A stretch of 64,000 bases of DNA, taken from positions 620,001 to 684,000 of the forward strand of contig JBAIAA010000538.1 of the NCBI GenBank assembly GCA_037893245.1. The letters are read 5' to 3'. Positions 24,684 to 37,822 of the stretch are shown piece after piece (position 1 is the stretch's first letter; the number at the start of each line of letters is the position of its first letter). The notes beneath the pieces were generated by a model, which worked only from the letters and a program-made list of their open reading frames with translations, had not been told where the DNA came from and made no database searches. The translations under genes and the position numbers were made by a program. The DNA is from Crossaster papposus. Lineage: Eukaryota > Echinodermata > Asteroidea > Velatida > Solasteridae.

Positions 24684-26275
24684 ATGCCCCGGGTCAAATT
24701 GCTAATGTTGCCATTCCTGGAGGCCCCCCTCTATCTCCTAACACCCAGCGCCTTCCCGGGGCATGCTTTCCTTCATGCCCTTATTTGTGGGCGGGGATTG
24801 TGTGCACAAACCTATGGCGAATTTGAAACGCGTGTGTTAACGTTAAAATGTTCAGAAAATCGAAATAAAATACTAACAAAGCATGCCCCGGGTCAAATTG
24901 CTAATGTTGCCATTCCTGGAGGCCCCCCTCTATCTCCTAACACCCAGCCCCTTCCCGGGGCATGCTTTCCTTCATGCCCTTATTTGTGGGCGGGGATTGT
25001 GTGCACAAACCTATGGCGAATTTGAAACGCGTGTGTTAACGTTAAAATTTTCAGAAAATCGAAATAAAATACTAACAAAGCATGCCCCGGGTCAAATTGC
25101 TAATTTTGCCATTCCTGGAGGCCCCCCTCTATCTCCTAACACCCAGCCCCTTCCCGGGACATGCTTTCCTTCATGCCCTTATTTGTGGGCGGGGATTGTG
25201 TGCACAAACCTATGGCGAATTTGAAACGCGTGTGTTAACGTTAAAATTTTCAGAAAATCGAAATAAAATACTAACAAAGCATGCCCCGGGTCAAATTGCT
25301 AATTTTGCCATTCCTGGAGGCCCCCCTCTATCTCCTAAGACCCTGCCCCTTCCCGGGGCATGCTTTCCTTCATGCCCTTATTTGTGGGCGGGGATTATGT
25401 GCACAAACCTATGGCGAATTTGAAACGCGTGTGTTAACGTTACAATTTTCAGAAAATCGAAATAAAATAGTAACAAAGCATGCCCCGGGTCAAATTGCTA
25501 ATTTTGCCATTCCTGGAGGCCCCCCTCTATCTCCTAACACCCAGCGCCTTCCCGGGGCATGCTTTCCTTCATGCCCTTATTTGTGGGCGGGGATTGTGTG
25601 CACAAACCTATGGCGAATTTGAAACGCGTGTGTTAACGTTAACATTTTCAGAAAATCGAAATAAAATACTAACAAAGCATGCCCCGGGTCAAATTGCTAA
25701 TGTTTCCATTCCTGGAGGCCCCCCTCTATCTCCTAACACCCAGCCCCTTCCCGGGGCATGCTTTCCTTCATGCCCTTATTTGTGGGCGGGGATTGTGTGC
25801 ACAAACCTATGGCGAATTTGAAACGCGTGTGTTAACGTTAACATTTTCAGAAAATCGAAATAAAATACTAACAAAGCATGCCCCGGGTCAAATTGCTAAT
25901 TTTGCCATTCCTGGAGGCCCCCCTCTATCTCCTAACACCCAGCCCCTTCCCGGGACATGCTTTCCTTCATGCCCTTATTTGTGGGCGGGGATTGTGTGCA
26001 CAAACCTATGGCGAATTTGAAACGCGTGTGTTAACGTTAAAATTTTCAGAAAATCGAAATAAAATACTAACAAAGCATGCCCCTGGTCAAATTGCTAATT
26101 TTGCCATTCCTGGAGGCCCCCCTCTATCTCCTAACACCCAGCCCCTTCCCGGGACATGCTTTCCTTCATGCCCTTATTTGTGGGCGGGGATTGTGTGCAC
26201 AAACCTATGGCGAATTTGAAACGCGTGTGTTAACGTTAAAATTTTCAGAAAATCGAAATAAAATAATAACAAAGC

Positions 26276-26476
26276 ATGCCCCGGGTCAAATTGCTAATTT
26301 TGCCATTCCTGGAGGCCCCCCTATATCTCCTAACACCCCCAGCCCCTTCCAGGGGCATGCTTTCCTTCATGCCCTTATTTGTGGGCGGGGATTGTGTGCA
26401 CAAACCTATGGCGAATTTGAAACGCGTGTGTTAACGTTAAAATTGTCAGAAAATCGAAATAAAATAGTAACAAAGC
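26276..26476. repeat. 201-bp unit with CC insertion (copy 1 of 3)
   Basis: CACCCAG has become CACCCCCAG (C5 at 26336-26340), in a unit that also has TATATC and is preceded by AATAATAAC. Sister copies carry the C5 at 30517-30521 and 31713-31717. All three are followed by an AAAATTGTC junction, which shows one founder spread by duplication. The 201-bp length is a multiple of three, so reading frames run through it. Confidence 0.85.
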
Positions 26477-27472
26477 ATGCCCCGGGTCAAATTGCTAATT
26501 TTGCCATTCCTGGAGGCCCCCCTCTATCTCCTAACACCCAGCCCCTTCCCGGGGCATGCTTTCCTTCATGCCCTTATTTGTGGGCGGGGATTGTGTGCAC
26601 AAACCTATGGCGAATTTGAAACGCGTGTGTTAACGTTAAAATTTTCAGAAAATCGAAATAAAATACTAACAAAGAATGCCCCGGGTCAAATTGCTAATTT
26701 TGCCATTCCTGGAGGCCCCCCTCTATCTCCTAAGACCCTGCCCCTTCCCGGGGCATGCTTTCCTTCATGCCCTTATTTGTGGGCGGGGATTGTGTGCACA
26801 AACCTATGGCGAATTTGAAACGCGTGTGTTAACGTTAAAATTTTCAGAAAATCGAAATAAAATACTAACAAAGCATGCCCCGGGTCAAATTGCTAATGTT
26901 GCCATTCCTGGAGGCCCCCCTCTATCTCCTAACACCCAGCCCCTTCCCGGGGCATGCTTTCCTTCATGCCCTTATTTGTGGGCGGGGATTGTGTGCACAA
27001 ACCTATGGCGAATTTGAAACGCGTGTGTTAACGTTACAATTTTCAGAGAATCGAAATAAAATACTAACAAAGCATGCCCCGGGTCAAATTGCTAATTTTG
27101 CCATTCCTGGAGGCCCCCCTCTATCTCCTAACACCCAGCCCCTTCCCGGGACATGCTTTCCTTCATGCCCTTATTTGTGGGCGGGGATTGTGTGCACAAA
27201 CCTATGGCGAATTTGAAACGCGTGTGTTAACGTTAAATTTTCAGAAAATCGAAATAAAATACTAACAAAGCATGCCCCGGGTCAAATTGCTAATTTTGCC
27301 ATTCCTGGAGGCCCCCCCTATATCTCCTAACACCCAGTGCCTTCCAGGGGCATGCTTTCCTTCATGCCCTTAATTGTGGGCGGGGATTGTGTGCACAAAC
27401 CTATGGCGAATTTGAAACGCGTGTGTTAACGTTAAAATTGTCAGAAAATCGAAATAAAATAGTAACAAAGCA
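26276..27472. repeat. Source-like block, repeated at 31.65-32.75 kb
   Basis: This six-unit block matches 31653 to about 32750 with a 5377-bp shift. Shared rare tags are AATAATAAC, the CC insertion, GAATGCCCC with TAAGACCCTG, TTTTCAGAGAATCG, a one-base deletion giving CGTTAAATTTTC (27231, 32608) and CCCTTAATTGTGGG (27367, 32744). One substitution separates them near 27335 (CAGTGCC against CAGTCCC). Confidence 0.8.
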
Positions 27473-28267
27473 TGCCCCAGGTCAAATTGCTAATTTTGCC
27501 ATTCCTGGAGGCCCCCCTCTATCTCCTAACACCCAGCCCCGTCCCGGGGCATGCGTTCCTTCATGCCCTTATTTGTGGGCGGGGATTGTGTGCACAAACC
27601 TATGGCGAATTTGAAACGCGTGTGTTAACGTTACAATTTTCAGAAAATCGAAATAAAATACTAACAAAGAATGCCCCGGGTCAAATTGCTAATTTTGCCA
27701 TTCCTGGAGGCCCCCCTCTATCTCCTAAGACACTGCCCCTTCCCGGGGCATGCTTTCCTTCATGCCCTTATTTGTGGGCGGGGATTATGTGCACAAACCT
27801 ATGGCGAATTTGAAACGCGTGTGTTAACGTTAACATTTTCAGAAAATCGAAATAAAATACTAACAAAGCATGCCCCGGGTCAAATTGCTAATTTTTCCAT
27901 TCCTGGAGGCCCCCCTCTATCTCCTAACACCCAGCCCCTTCCCGGGGCATGCTTTCCTTCATGCCCTTATTTGTGGGCGGGGATTGTGTGCACAAACCTA
28001 TGTCGAATTTGAAACGCGTGTGTTAACGTTAAAATTTTCAGAAAATCGAAATAAAATACTAACAAAGCATGCCCCGGGTCAAATTGCTAATTTTGCTATT
28101 CCTGGAGGCCCCCCTCTATCTCCTAACACCCAGCCCCTTCCCGGGACATGCTTTCCTTCATGCCCTTATTTGTGGGCGGGGATTGTGTGCACAAACCTAT
28201 GGCGAATTTGAAACGCGTGTGTTAACGTTAACATTTTCAGAAAATCGAAATAAAATACTAACAAAGA

Positions 28268-29063
28268 ATTTCCCGGGTCAAATTGCTAATTTTGCCATTC
28301 CTAGAGGCCCCCCTCTATCTCCTAAGACCCTGCCCCTTCCCGGGGCATGCTTTCCTTCATGCCCTTATTTGTGGGCGGGGATTGTGTGCACAAACCTATG
28401 GCGAATTTGAAACGCGTGTGTTAACGTTAACATTTTCAGAAAATCGAAATAAAATACTAACAAAGCATGCCCCGGTTCAAATTGCTAATGTTGCCATTCC
28501 TGGAGGCCCCCCTCTATCTCCTAACACCCAGCCCCTTCCCGGGACATGCTTTCCTTCATGCCCTTATTTGTGGGCGGGGATTGTGTGCACAAACCTATGG
28601 CGAATTTGAAACGCGTGTGTTAACGTTAACATTTTCAGAAAATCGAAATAAAATACTAACAAAGAATTTCCCGGGTCAAATTGCTAATTTTGCCATTCCT
28701 AGAGGCCCCCCTCTATCTCCTAAGACCCTGCCCCTTCCCGGGGCATGCTTTCCTTCATGCCCTTATTTGTGGGCGGGGATTGTGTGCACAAACCTATGGC
28801 GAATTTGAAACGCGTGTGTTAACGTTAACATTTTCAGAAAATCGAAATAAAATACTAACAAAGCATGCCCCGGTTCAAATTGCTAATGTTGCCATTCCTG
28901 GCGGCCCCCCTCTATCTCCTAACACCCAGCCCCTTCCCGGGGCATGCTTTCCTTCATGCCCTTATTTGTGGGCGGGGATTGTGTGCACAAACCTATGGCG
29001 AATTTGAAACGCGTGTGTTAACGTTACAATTTTCAGAGAATCGAAATAAAATACTAACAAAGC
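28268..29063. repeat. 2-unit (398-bp) tandem duplication
   Basis: AAAGAATTTCCCGGG (28264, 28662), CCTAGAGG and CCCGGTTCAAATTGCTAATG (28471, 28869) each recur 398 bp apart. Units 28268 and 28666 have lost the ATG of the unit start. The second dimer ends differently (CCTGGCGGCC, CCCGGGGCATG, CAGAGAATCG), so the duplicated tract covers roughly 28.26-28.53 kb. Confidence 0.75.
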
Positions 29064-29660
29064 ATGCCCCGGGTCAAATTGCTAATGTTGCCATTCCTGG
29101 AGGCCCCCCTCTATCTCCTAACACCCAGCCCCTTCCCGGAGCATGCTTTCCTTCATGCCCTTATTTGTGGGCGGGGATTGTGTGCACAAACCTATGGCGA
29201 ATTTGAAACGCGTGTGTTAACGTTAACATTTTCAGAAAATCGAAATAAAATACTAACAAAGCATGCCCCGGGTCAAATTGCTAATGTTGCCATTCCTGGA
29301 GGCCCCCCTCTATCTCCTAACACCCAGCCCCTTCCCGGGGCATGCTTTCCTTCATGCCCTTATTTGTGGGCGGGGATTGTGTGCACAAACCTAGGGCGAA
29401 TTTGAAACGCGTGTGTTAACGTTAACATTTTCAGAAAATCGAAATAAAATACTAACAAAGCATGCCCCGGGTCAAATTGCTAATTTTGCCATTCCTGGAG
29501 ACCCCCCTCTATCTCCTAACACCCAGCCCCTTCCCGGGGCATGCTTTCCTTCATGCCCTTATTTGTGGGCGGGGATTGTGTGCACAAACCTATGGCGAAT
29601 TTGAAACGCGTGTGTTAACGTTAAAATTTCAGAAAATCGAAATAAAATACTAACAAAGCA
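29064..29660. repeat. Three-unit block repeated at 32849-33445
   Basis: CCCGGAGCATG (29131, 32916) and GGAGACCCCCC (29501, 33286) mark matching units exactly 3785 bp apart. Private changes in this copy are CTAGGGCGAA near 29391 and a lost T giving TTAAAATTTCAG at about 29629. Confidence 0.75.
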
Positions 29661-31040
29661 TGCCCCGGGTCAAATTGCTAATTTTGCCATTCCTGGAGGC
29701 CCCCCCTATATCTCCTAACACCCAGTCCCTTCCAGGGGCATGCTTTCCTTCATGCCCTTATTTGTGGGCGGGGATTGTGTGCACAAACCTATGGCGAATT
29801 TGAAACGCGTGTGTTAACGTTAAAATTGTCAGAAAATCGAAATAAAATAGTAACAAAGCATGCCCCGGGTCAAATTGCTAATTTTGCCATTCCTGGAGGC
29901 CCCCCTCTATCTCCTAACACCCAGCCCCTTCCCGGGGCATGCTTTCCTTCATGCCCTTATTTGTGGGCGGGGATTGTGTGCACAAACCTATGGCGAATTT
30001 GAAACGCGTGTGTTAACGTTAAAATTTTCAGAAAATCGAAATAAAATACTAACAAAGCATGCCCCGGGTCAAATTGCTAATTTTGCCATTCCTGGAGGCC
30101 CCCCTTTATCTCCTAACACCCAGACCCTTCCCGGGGCATGCTTTCCTTCATGCCCTTATTTGTGGGCGGGGATTGTGTGCACAAACCTATGGCGAATTTG
30201 AAACGCGTGTGTTAACGTTAACATTTTCAGAAAATCGAAATAAAATACTAACAAAGCATGCCCCTGGTCAAATTGCTAATTTTGCCATTCCTGGAGGCCC
30301 CCCTCTATCTCCTAACACCCAGCCCCTTCCCGGGACATGCTTTCCTTCATGCCCTTATTTGTGGGCGGGGATTGTGTGCACAAACCTATGGCGAATTTGA
30401 AACGCGTGTGTTAACGTTAACATTTTCAGAAAATCGAAATAAAATAATAACAAAGCATGCCCCGGGTCAAATTGCTAATTTTGCCATTCCTGGAGGCCCC
30501 CCTATATCTCCTAACACCCCCAGCCCCTTCCAGGGGCATGCTTTCCTTCATGCCCTTATTTCTGGGCGGTGATTGTGTGCACAAACCTATGGCGAATTTG
30601 AAACGCGTGTGTTAACGTTAAAATTGTCAGAAAATCGAAATAAAATACTAACAAAGAATGCCCCGGGTCAAATTGCTAATTTTGCCATTCCTGGAGGCCC
30701 CCCTCTATCTCCTAAGACCCTGCCCCTTCCCGGGGCATGCTTTCCTTCATGCCCTTATTTGTGGGCGGGGATTGTGTGCACAAACCTATGGCGAATTTGA
30801 AACGCGTGTGTTAACGTTAAAATTTTCAGAAAATCGAAATAAAATACTAACAAAGCATGCCCCGGGTCAAATTGCTAATTTTGCCATTCCTGGAGGCCCC
30901 CCTCTATGTCCTAACACCCAGCCCCTTCCCGGGGCATGCTTTTCTTCATGCCCTTATTTGTGGGCAGGGATTGTGTGCACAAACCTATGGCGAATTTGAA
31001 ACGCGTGTGTTAACGTTACAATTTACAGAAAATCGAAATA

Positions 31041-31050
31041 AAATATAACA
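31041..31050 (+). other. Unit with one-base deletion, AAATATAACA
   Basis: AAATACTAAC has lost its C, giving a 198-bp unit (30857 to 31054). The same unit and the next one carry several private changes (CTATGTCC, CTTTTCTTC, TTTACAG, then TGCAAATTTT, CCGTCATG, GGGGGTTG). This pair is among the most diverged in the window. Confidence 0.8.
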
Positions 31051-31652
31051 AAGCATGCCCCGGGTCAAATTGCAAATTTTGCCATTCCTGGAGGCCCCCC
31101 TCTATCTCCTAACACCCAGCCCCTTCCCGGGGCATGCTTTCCGTCATGCCCTTATTTGTGGGCGGGGGTTGTGTGCACAAACCTATGGCGAATTTGAAAC
31201 GCGTGTGTTAACGTTAACATTTTCAGAAAATCGAAATAAAATACTAACAAAGCATGTCCCGGGTCAAATTGCTAATTTTGCCATTCCTGGAGGCCCCCCT
31301 CTATCTCCTAACACCCAGCCCCTTCCCGGGGCATGCTTTCCTTCATGCCCTTATTTGTGGGCGGGGATTGTGTGCACAAACCTATGGCGAATTTGAAACG
31401 CGTGTGTTAACGTTAACATTTTCAGAAAATCGAAATAAAATACTAACAAAGCATGCCCCGGGTCAAATTGCTAATTTTGCCATTCCTGGAGGCCCCCCCT
31501 ATATCTCCTAACACCCAGTCCCTTCCCGGGACATGCTTTCCTTCATGCCCTTATTTGTGGGCGGGGATTGTGTGCACAAACCTATGGCGAATTTGAAACG
31601 CGTGTGTTAACGTTAAAATTTTCAGAAAATCGAAATAAAATAATAACAAAGC

Positions 31653-33445
31653 ATGCCCCGGGTCAAATTGCTAATTTTGCCATTCCTGGAGGCCCCCCTA
31701 TATCTCCTAACACCCCCAGCCCCTTCCAGGGGCATGCTTTCCTTCATGCCCTTATTTGTGGGCGGGGATTGTGTGCACAAACCTATGGCGAATTTGAAAC
31801 GCGTGTGTTAACGTTAAAATTGTCAGAAAATCGAAATAAAATAGTAACAAAGCATGCCCCGGGTCAAATTGCTAATTTTGCCATTCCTGGAGGCCCCCCT
31901 CTATCTCCTAACACCCAGCCCCTTCCCGGGGCATGCTTTCCTTCATGCCCTTATTTGTGGGCGGGGATTGTGTGCACAAACCTATGGCGAATTTGAAACG
32001 CGTGTGTTAACGTTAAAATTTTCAGAAAATCGAAATAAAATACTAACAAAGAATGCCCCGGGTCAAATTGCTAATTTTGCCATTCCTGGAGGCCCCCCTC
32101 TATCTCCTAAGACCCTGCCCCTTCCCGGGGCATGCTTTCCTTCATGCCCTTATTTGTGGGCGGGGATTGTGTGCACAAACCTATGGCGAATTTGAAACGC
32201 GTGTGTTAACGTTAAAATTTTCAGAAAATCGAAATAAAATACTAACAAAGCATGCCCCGGGTCAAATTGCTAATGTTGCCATTCCTGGAGGCCCCCCTCT
32301 ATCTCCTAACACCCAGCCCCTTCCCGGGGCATGCTTTCCTTCATGCCCTTATTTGTGGGCGGGGATTGTGTGCACAAACCTATGGCGAATTTGAAACGCG
32401 TGTGTTAACGTTACAATTTTCAGAGAATCGAAATAAAATACTAACAAAGCATGCCCCGGGTCAAATTGCTAATTTTGCCATTCCTGGAGGCCCCCCTCTA
32501 TCTCCTAACACCCAGCCCCTTCCCGGGACATGCTTTCCTTCATGCCCTTATTTGTGGGCGGGGATTGTGTGCACAAACCTATGGCGAATTTGAAACGCGT
32601 GTGTTAACGTTAAATTTTCAGAAAATCGAAATAAAATACTAACAAAGCATGCCCCGGGTCAAATTGCTAATTTTGCCATTCCTGGAGGCCCCCCCTATAT
32701 CTCCTAACACCCAGTCCCTTCCAGGGGCATGCTTTCCTTCATGCCCTTAATTGTGGGCGGGGATTGTGTGCACAAACCTATGGCGAATTTGAAACGCGTG
32801 TGTTAACGTTACAATTTTCAGAGAATCGAAATAAAATACTAACAAAGCATGCCCCGGGTCAAATTGCTAATGTTGCCATTCCTGGAGGCCCCCCTCTATC
32901 TCCTAACACCCAGCCCCTTCCCGGAGCATGCTTTCCTTCATGCCCTTATTTGTGGGCGGGGATTGTGTGCACAAACCTATGGCGAATTTGAAACGCGTGT
33001 GTTAACGTTAACATTTTCAGAAAATCGAAATAAAATACTAACAAAGCATGCCCCGGGTCAAATTGCTAATGTTGCCATTCCTGGAGGCCCCCCTCTATCT
33101 CCTAACACCCAGCCCCTTCCCGGGGCATGCTTTCCTTCATGCCCTTATTTGTGGGCGGGGATTGTGTGCACAAACCTATGGCGAATTTGAAACGCGTGTG
33201 TTAACGTTAACATTTTCAGAAAATCGAAATAAAATACTAACAAAGCATGCCCCGGGTCAAATTGCTAATTTTGCCATTCCTGGAGACCCCCCTCTATCTC
33301 CTAACACCCAGCCCCTTCCCGGGGCATGCTTTCCTTCATGCCCTTATTTGTGGGCGGGGATTGTGTGCACAAACCTATGGCGAATTTGAAACGCGTGTGT
33401 TAACGTTAAAATTTTCAGAAAATCGAAATAAAATACTAACAAAGC
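31653..33445. repeat. Copied block with an internal 8-unit loss
   Basis: 31653 to about 32750 copies 26276-27372 (shift 5377). 32849-33445 copies 29064-29660 (shift 3785). The shifts differ by 1592 bp, exactly eight 199-bp units. The junction is inside the unit at 32650: its first part has the C7 and CCCTTAATTG of unit 27273, while its end has the ACAATTTTCAGAGAATCG of unit 28865. The simplest reading is one copied segment that lost eight units by recombination within a unit. Confidence 0.7.
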
Positions 33446-34710
33446 ATGCCCCGGGTCAAATTGCTAATTTTGCCATTCCTGGAGGCCCCCCTCTATCTCC
33501 TAAGACCCTGCCCCTTCCCGGGGCATGCTTTCCTTCATGCCCTTATTTGTGGGCGGGGATTGTGTGCACAAACCTATGGCGAATTTGAAACGCGTGTGTT
33601 AACGTTACAATTTTCAGAAAATCGAAATAAAATACTAACAAAGCATGCCCCGGGTCAAATTGCTAATTTTGCCATTCCTGGAGGCCCCCCTATATCTCCT
33701 AACACCCAGCCCCTTCCAGGGGCATGCTTTCCTTCATGCCCTTATTTGTGGGCGGGGATTGTGTGCACAAACCTATGGCGAATTTGAAACGCGTGTGTTA
33801 ACGTTACAATTTTCAGAAAATCGAAATAAAATAGTAACAAAGCATGCCCCGGGTCAAATTGCTAATTTTGCCATTCCTGGAGGCCCCCCTCTATCTCCTA
33901 ACACCCAGCGCCTTCCCGGGGCATGCTTTTCTTCATGCCCTTATTTGTGGGCGGGGATTGCGTGCACAAACCTATGGCGAATTTGAAACGCGTGTGTTAA
34001 CGTTAACATTTTCAGAAAATCGAAATAAAATACTAACAAAGCATACCCCGGGTCAAATTGCTAATGTTGCCATTCCTGGAGGCCCCCCTCTATCTCCTAA
34101 CACCCAGCCCCTTCCCGGGGCATGCTTTCCTTCATGCCCTTATTTGTGGGCGGGGATTGTGTGCACAAACCTATGGCGAATTTGAAACGCGTGTGTTAAC
34201 GTTACAATTTTCAGAAAATCGAAATAAAATACTAACAAAGCATGCCCCAGGTCAAATTGCTAATTTTGCCATTCCTGGAGGCCCCCCTCTATCTCCTAAC
34301 ACCCAGCCCCTTCCCGGGACATGCTTTCCTTCATGCCCTTATTTGTGGGCGGGGATTGTGTGCACAAACCTATGGCGAATTTGAAACGCGTGTGTTAACG
34401 TTAAAATTTTCAGAAAATCGAAATAAAATACTAACAAAGCATGCCCCGGGTCAAATTGCTAATTTTGCCATTCCTGGAGGCCCCCCTATATCTCCTAACA
34501 CCCAGTCCCTTCCAGGGGCATGCTTTCCTTCATGCCCTTATTTGTGGGCGGGGATTGTGTGCACAAACCTATGGCGAATTTGAAACGCGTGTGTTAACGT
34601 TACAATTTTCAGAATATCGAAATAAAATAGTAACAAAGCATGCCCCGGGTCAAATTGCTAATTTTGCCATTCCTGGAGGACCCCCTCTATCTCCTAACAC
34701 CCAGCGCCTT

Positions 34711-34720
34711 CCGGGGCATG
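34711..34720 (+). other. One-base deletion in the second inverted-repeat arm
   Basis: CCTTCCCGGGG has become CCTTCCGGGG, giving a 198-bp unit and shortening the arm. The matching unit 22 positions downstream (about 39080) has the full arm, so the loss came after that duplication. Confidence 0.8.
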
Positions 34721-35434
34721 CTTTCCTTCATGCCCTTATTTGTGGGCGGGGATTGTGTGCACAAACCTATGGCGAATTTGAAACGCGTGTGTTAACGTTA
34801 ACATTTTCAGAAAATCGAAATAAAATACTAACAAAGCATGCCCCGGGTCAAATTGCTAATGTTGCCATTCCTGGAGGCCCCCCTCTATCTCCTAACACCC
34901 AGCCCCTTCCCGGGGCATGCTTTCCTTCATGCCCTTATTTGTGGGCGGGGATTGTGTGCACAAACCTATGGCGAATTTGAAACGCGTGTGTTAACGTTAA
35001 AATTTTCAGAAAATCGAAATAAAATACTAACAAAGCATGCCCCGGATCAAATTGCTAATTTTGCCATTCCTGGAGGCCCCCCTCTATCTCCTAACACCCA
35101 GCCCCTTCCCGGGACATGCTTTCCTTCATGCCCTTATTTGTGGGCGGGGATTGTGTGCACAAACCTATGGCGAATTTGAAACGCGTGTGTTAACGTTAAA
35201 ATTGTCAGAAAATCGAAATAAAATAGTAACAAAGCATGCCCCGGGTCAAATTGCTAATTTTGCCATTCCTGGAGGCCCCCCTCTATCTCCTAACACCCAG
35301 CCCCTTCCCGGGGCATGCTTTCCTTCATGCCCTTATTTGTGGGCGGGGATTGTGTGCACAAACCTATGGCGAATTTGAAACGCGTGTGTTAACGTTAAAA
35401 TTTTCAGAAAATCGAAATAAAATACTAACAAAGA

Positions 35435-37424
35435 ATGCCCCGGGTCAAATTGCTAATTTTGCCATTCCTGGAGGCCCCCCTCTATCTCCTAAGACCCTGC
35501 CCCTTCCCGGGGCATGCTTTCCTTCATGCCCTTATTTGTGGGCGGGGATTGTGTGCACAAACCTATGGCGAATTTGAAACGCGTGTGTTAACGTTAAAAT
35601 TGTCAGAAAATCGAAATAAAATACTAACAAAGCATGCCCCGGGTCAAATTGCTAATTTTGCCATTCCTGGAGGCCCCCCTCTATCTCCTAACACCCAGCC
35701 CCTTCCCGGGGCATGCTTTCCTTCATGCCCTTATTTGTGGGAGGGGATTGTGTGCACAAACCTATGGCGAATTTGAAACGCGTGTGTTAACGTTACAATT
35801 TTCAGAAAATCGAAATAAAATAGTAACAAAGCATGCCCCGGGTCAAATTGCTAATTTTGCCATTCCTGGAGGCCCCCCTCTATCTCCTAACACCCAGCGC
35901 CTTCCCGGGGCATGCTTTCCTTCATGCCCTTATTTGTGGGCGGGGATTGTGTGCACAAACCTATGGCGAATTTGAAACGCGTGTGTTAACGTTAACATTT
36001 TCAGAAAATCGAAATAAAATACTAACAAAGCATGCCCCGGGTCAAATTGCTAATGTTGCCATTCCTGGAGGCCCCCCTCTATCTCCTAACACCCAGCCCC
36101 TTCCCGGGGCATGCTTTCCTTCATGCCCTTATTTGTGGGCGGGGATTGTGTGCACAAACCTATGGCGAATTTGAAACGCGTGTGTTAACGTTAACATTTT
36201 CAGAAAATCGAAATAAAATACTAACAAAGCATGCCCCGGGTCAAATTGCTAATTTTGCCTTTCCTGGAGGCCCCCCTCTATCTCCTAACACCCAGCCCCT
36301 TCCCGGGACATACTTTCCTTCATGCCCTTATTTGTGGGCGGGGATTGTGTGCACAAACCTATGGCGAATTTGAAACGCGTGTGTTAACGTTAAAATTTTC
36401 AGAAAATCGAAATAAAATACTAACAAAGAATGCCCCGGGTCAAATTGCTAATTTTGCCATTCCTGGAGGCCCCCCTCTATCTCCTAAGACCCTGCCCCTT
36501 CCCGGGGCATGCTTTCCTTCATGCCCTTATTTGTGGGCGGGGATTGTGTGCACAAACCTATGGCGAATTTGAAACGCGTGTGTTAACGTTAAAATTGTCA
36601 GAAAATCGAAATAAAATACTAACAAAGCATGCCCCGGGTCAAATTGCTAATTTTGCCATTCCTGGAGGCCCCCCTCTATCTCCTAACACCCAGCCCCTTC
36701 CCGGGGCATGCTTTCCTTCATGCTCTTATTTGTGGGCGGGGATTGTGTGCACAAACCTATGGCGAATTTGAAACGCGTGTGTTAACGTTACAATTTTCAG
36801 AAAATCGAAATAAAATAGTAACAAAGCATGCCCCGGGTCAAATTGCTAATTTTGCCATTCCTGGAGGCCCCCCTCTATCTCCTAACACCCAGCGCCTTCC
36901 CGGGGCATGCTTTCCTTCATGCCCTTATTTGTGGGCGGGGATTGTGTGCACAAACCTATGGCGAATTTGAAACGCGTGTGTTAACGTTAACATTTTCAGA
37001 AAATCGAAATAAAATACTAACAAAGCATGCCCCGGGTCAAATTGCTAATGTTGCCATTCCTGGAGGCCCCCCTCTATCTCCTAACACCCAGCCCCTTCCC
37101 GGGGCATGCTTTCCTTCATGCCCTTATTTGTGGGCGGGGATTGTGTGCACAAACCTATGGCGAATTTGAAACGCGTGTGTTAACGTTAACATTTTCAGAA
37201 AATCGAAATAAAATACTAACAAAGCATGCCCCGGGTCAAATTGCTAATTTTGCCTTTCCTGGAGGCCCCCCTCTATCTCCTAACACCCAGCCCCTTCCCG
37301 GGACATGCTTTCCTTCATGCCCTTATTTGTGGGCGGGGATTGTGTGCACAAACCTATGGCGAATTTGAAACGCGTGTGTTAACGTTACAATTTTCAGAAA
37401 ATCGAAATAAAATACTAACAAAGC
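35435..37424. repeat. 5-unit (995-bp) tandem duplication
   Basis: 35435-36429 and 36430-37424 share unit order (TAAGACCCTG, plain, CAGCGCC, AATGTTGCC, TGCCTTTCC). The otherwise unseen TGCCTTTCC is at 36256 and 37251, exactly 995 bp apart. Private changes are GGGAGGGG (about 35740), CATACTTTCC (about 36310) and ATGCTCTTA (about 36721). Confidence 0.8.
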
Positions 37425-37822
37425 ATGCCCCGGGTCAAATTGCTAATTTTGCCATTCCTGGAGGCCCCCATCTATCTCCTAACACCCAGCCCCTTCTCGG
37501 GGCATGCTTTCCTTCATGCCCTTATTTGTGGGCGGGGATTGTGTGCACAAACATATGGCGAATTTGAAACGCGTGTGTTAACGTTAACATTTTCAGAAAA
37601 TCGAAATAAAATACTAACAAAGAATGCCCCGGGTCAAATTGCTAATTTTGCCATTCCTGGAGGCCCCCCTCTATCTCCTAAGACCCTTCCCCTTCCCGGG
37701 GCATGCTTTCCATCATGCCCTTATTTGTGGGCGGGGATTGTGTGCACAAACCTATGGCGAATTTGAAACGCGTGTGTTAACGTTAAAATTTTCAGAACAT
37801 CGAAATAAAATACTAACAAAGC
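37425..37822. repeat. Two-unit block repeated at 40610-41007
   Basis: CCATCATGCCC (about 37710, 40895), CTTCTCGGGG, ACATATGG and AGAACATCG are shared with a 3185-bp shift. The shift differs from the 4379 of the preceding echo by 1194 bp, exactly six units. The downstream copy therefore lacks the counterpart of 36231-37424. Confidence 0.75.
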
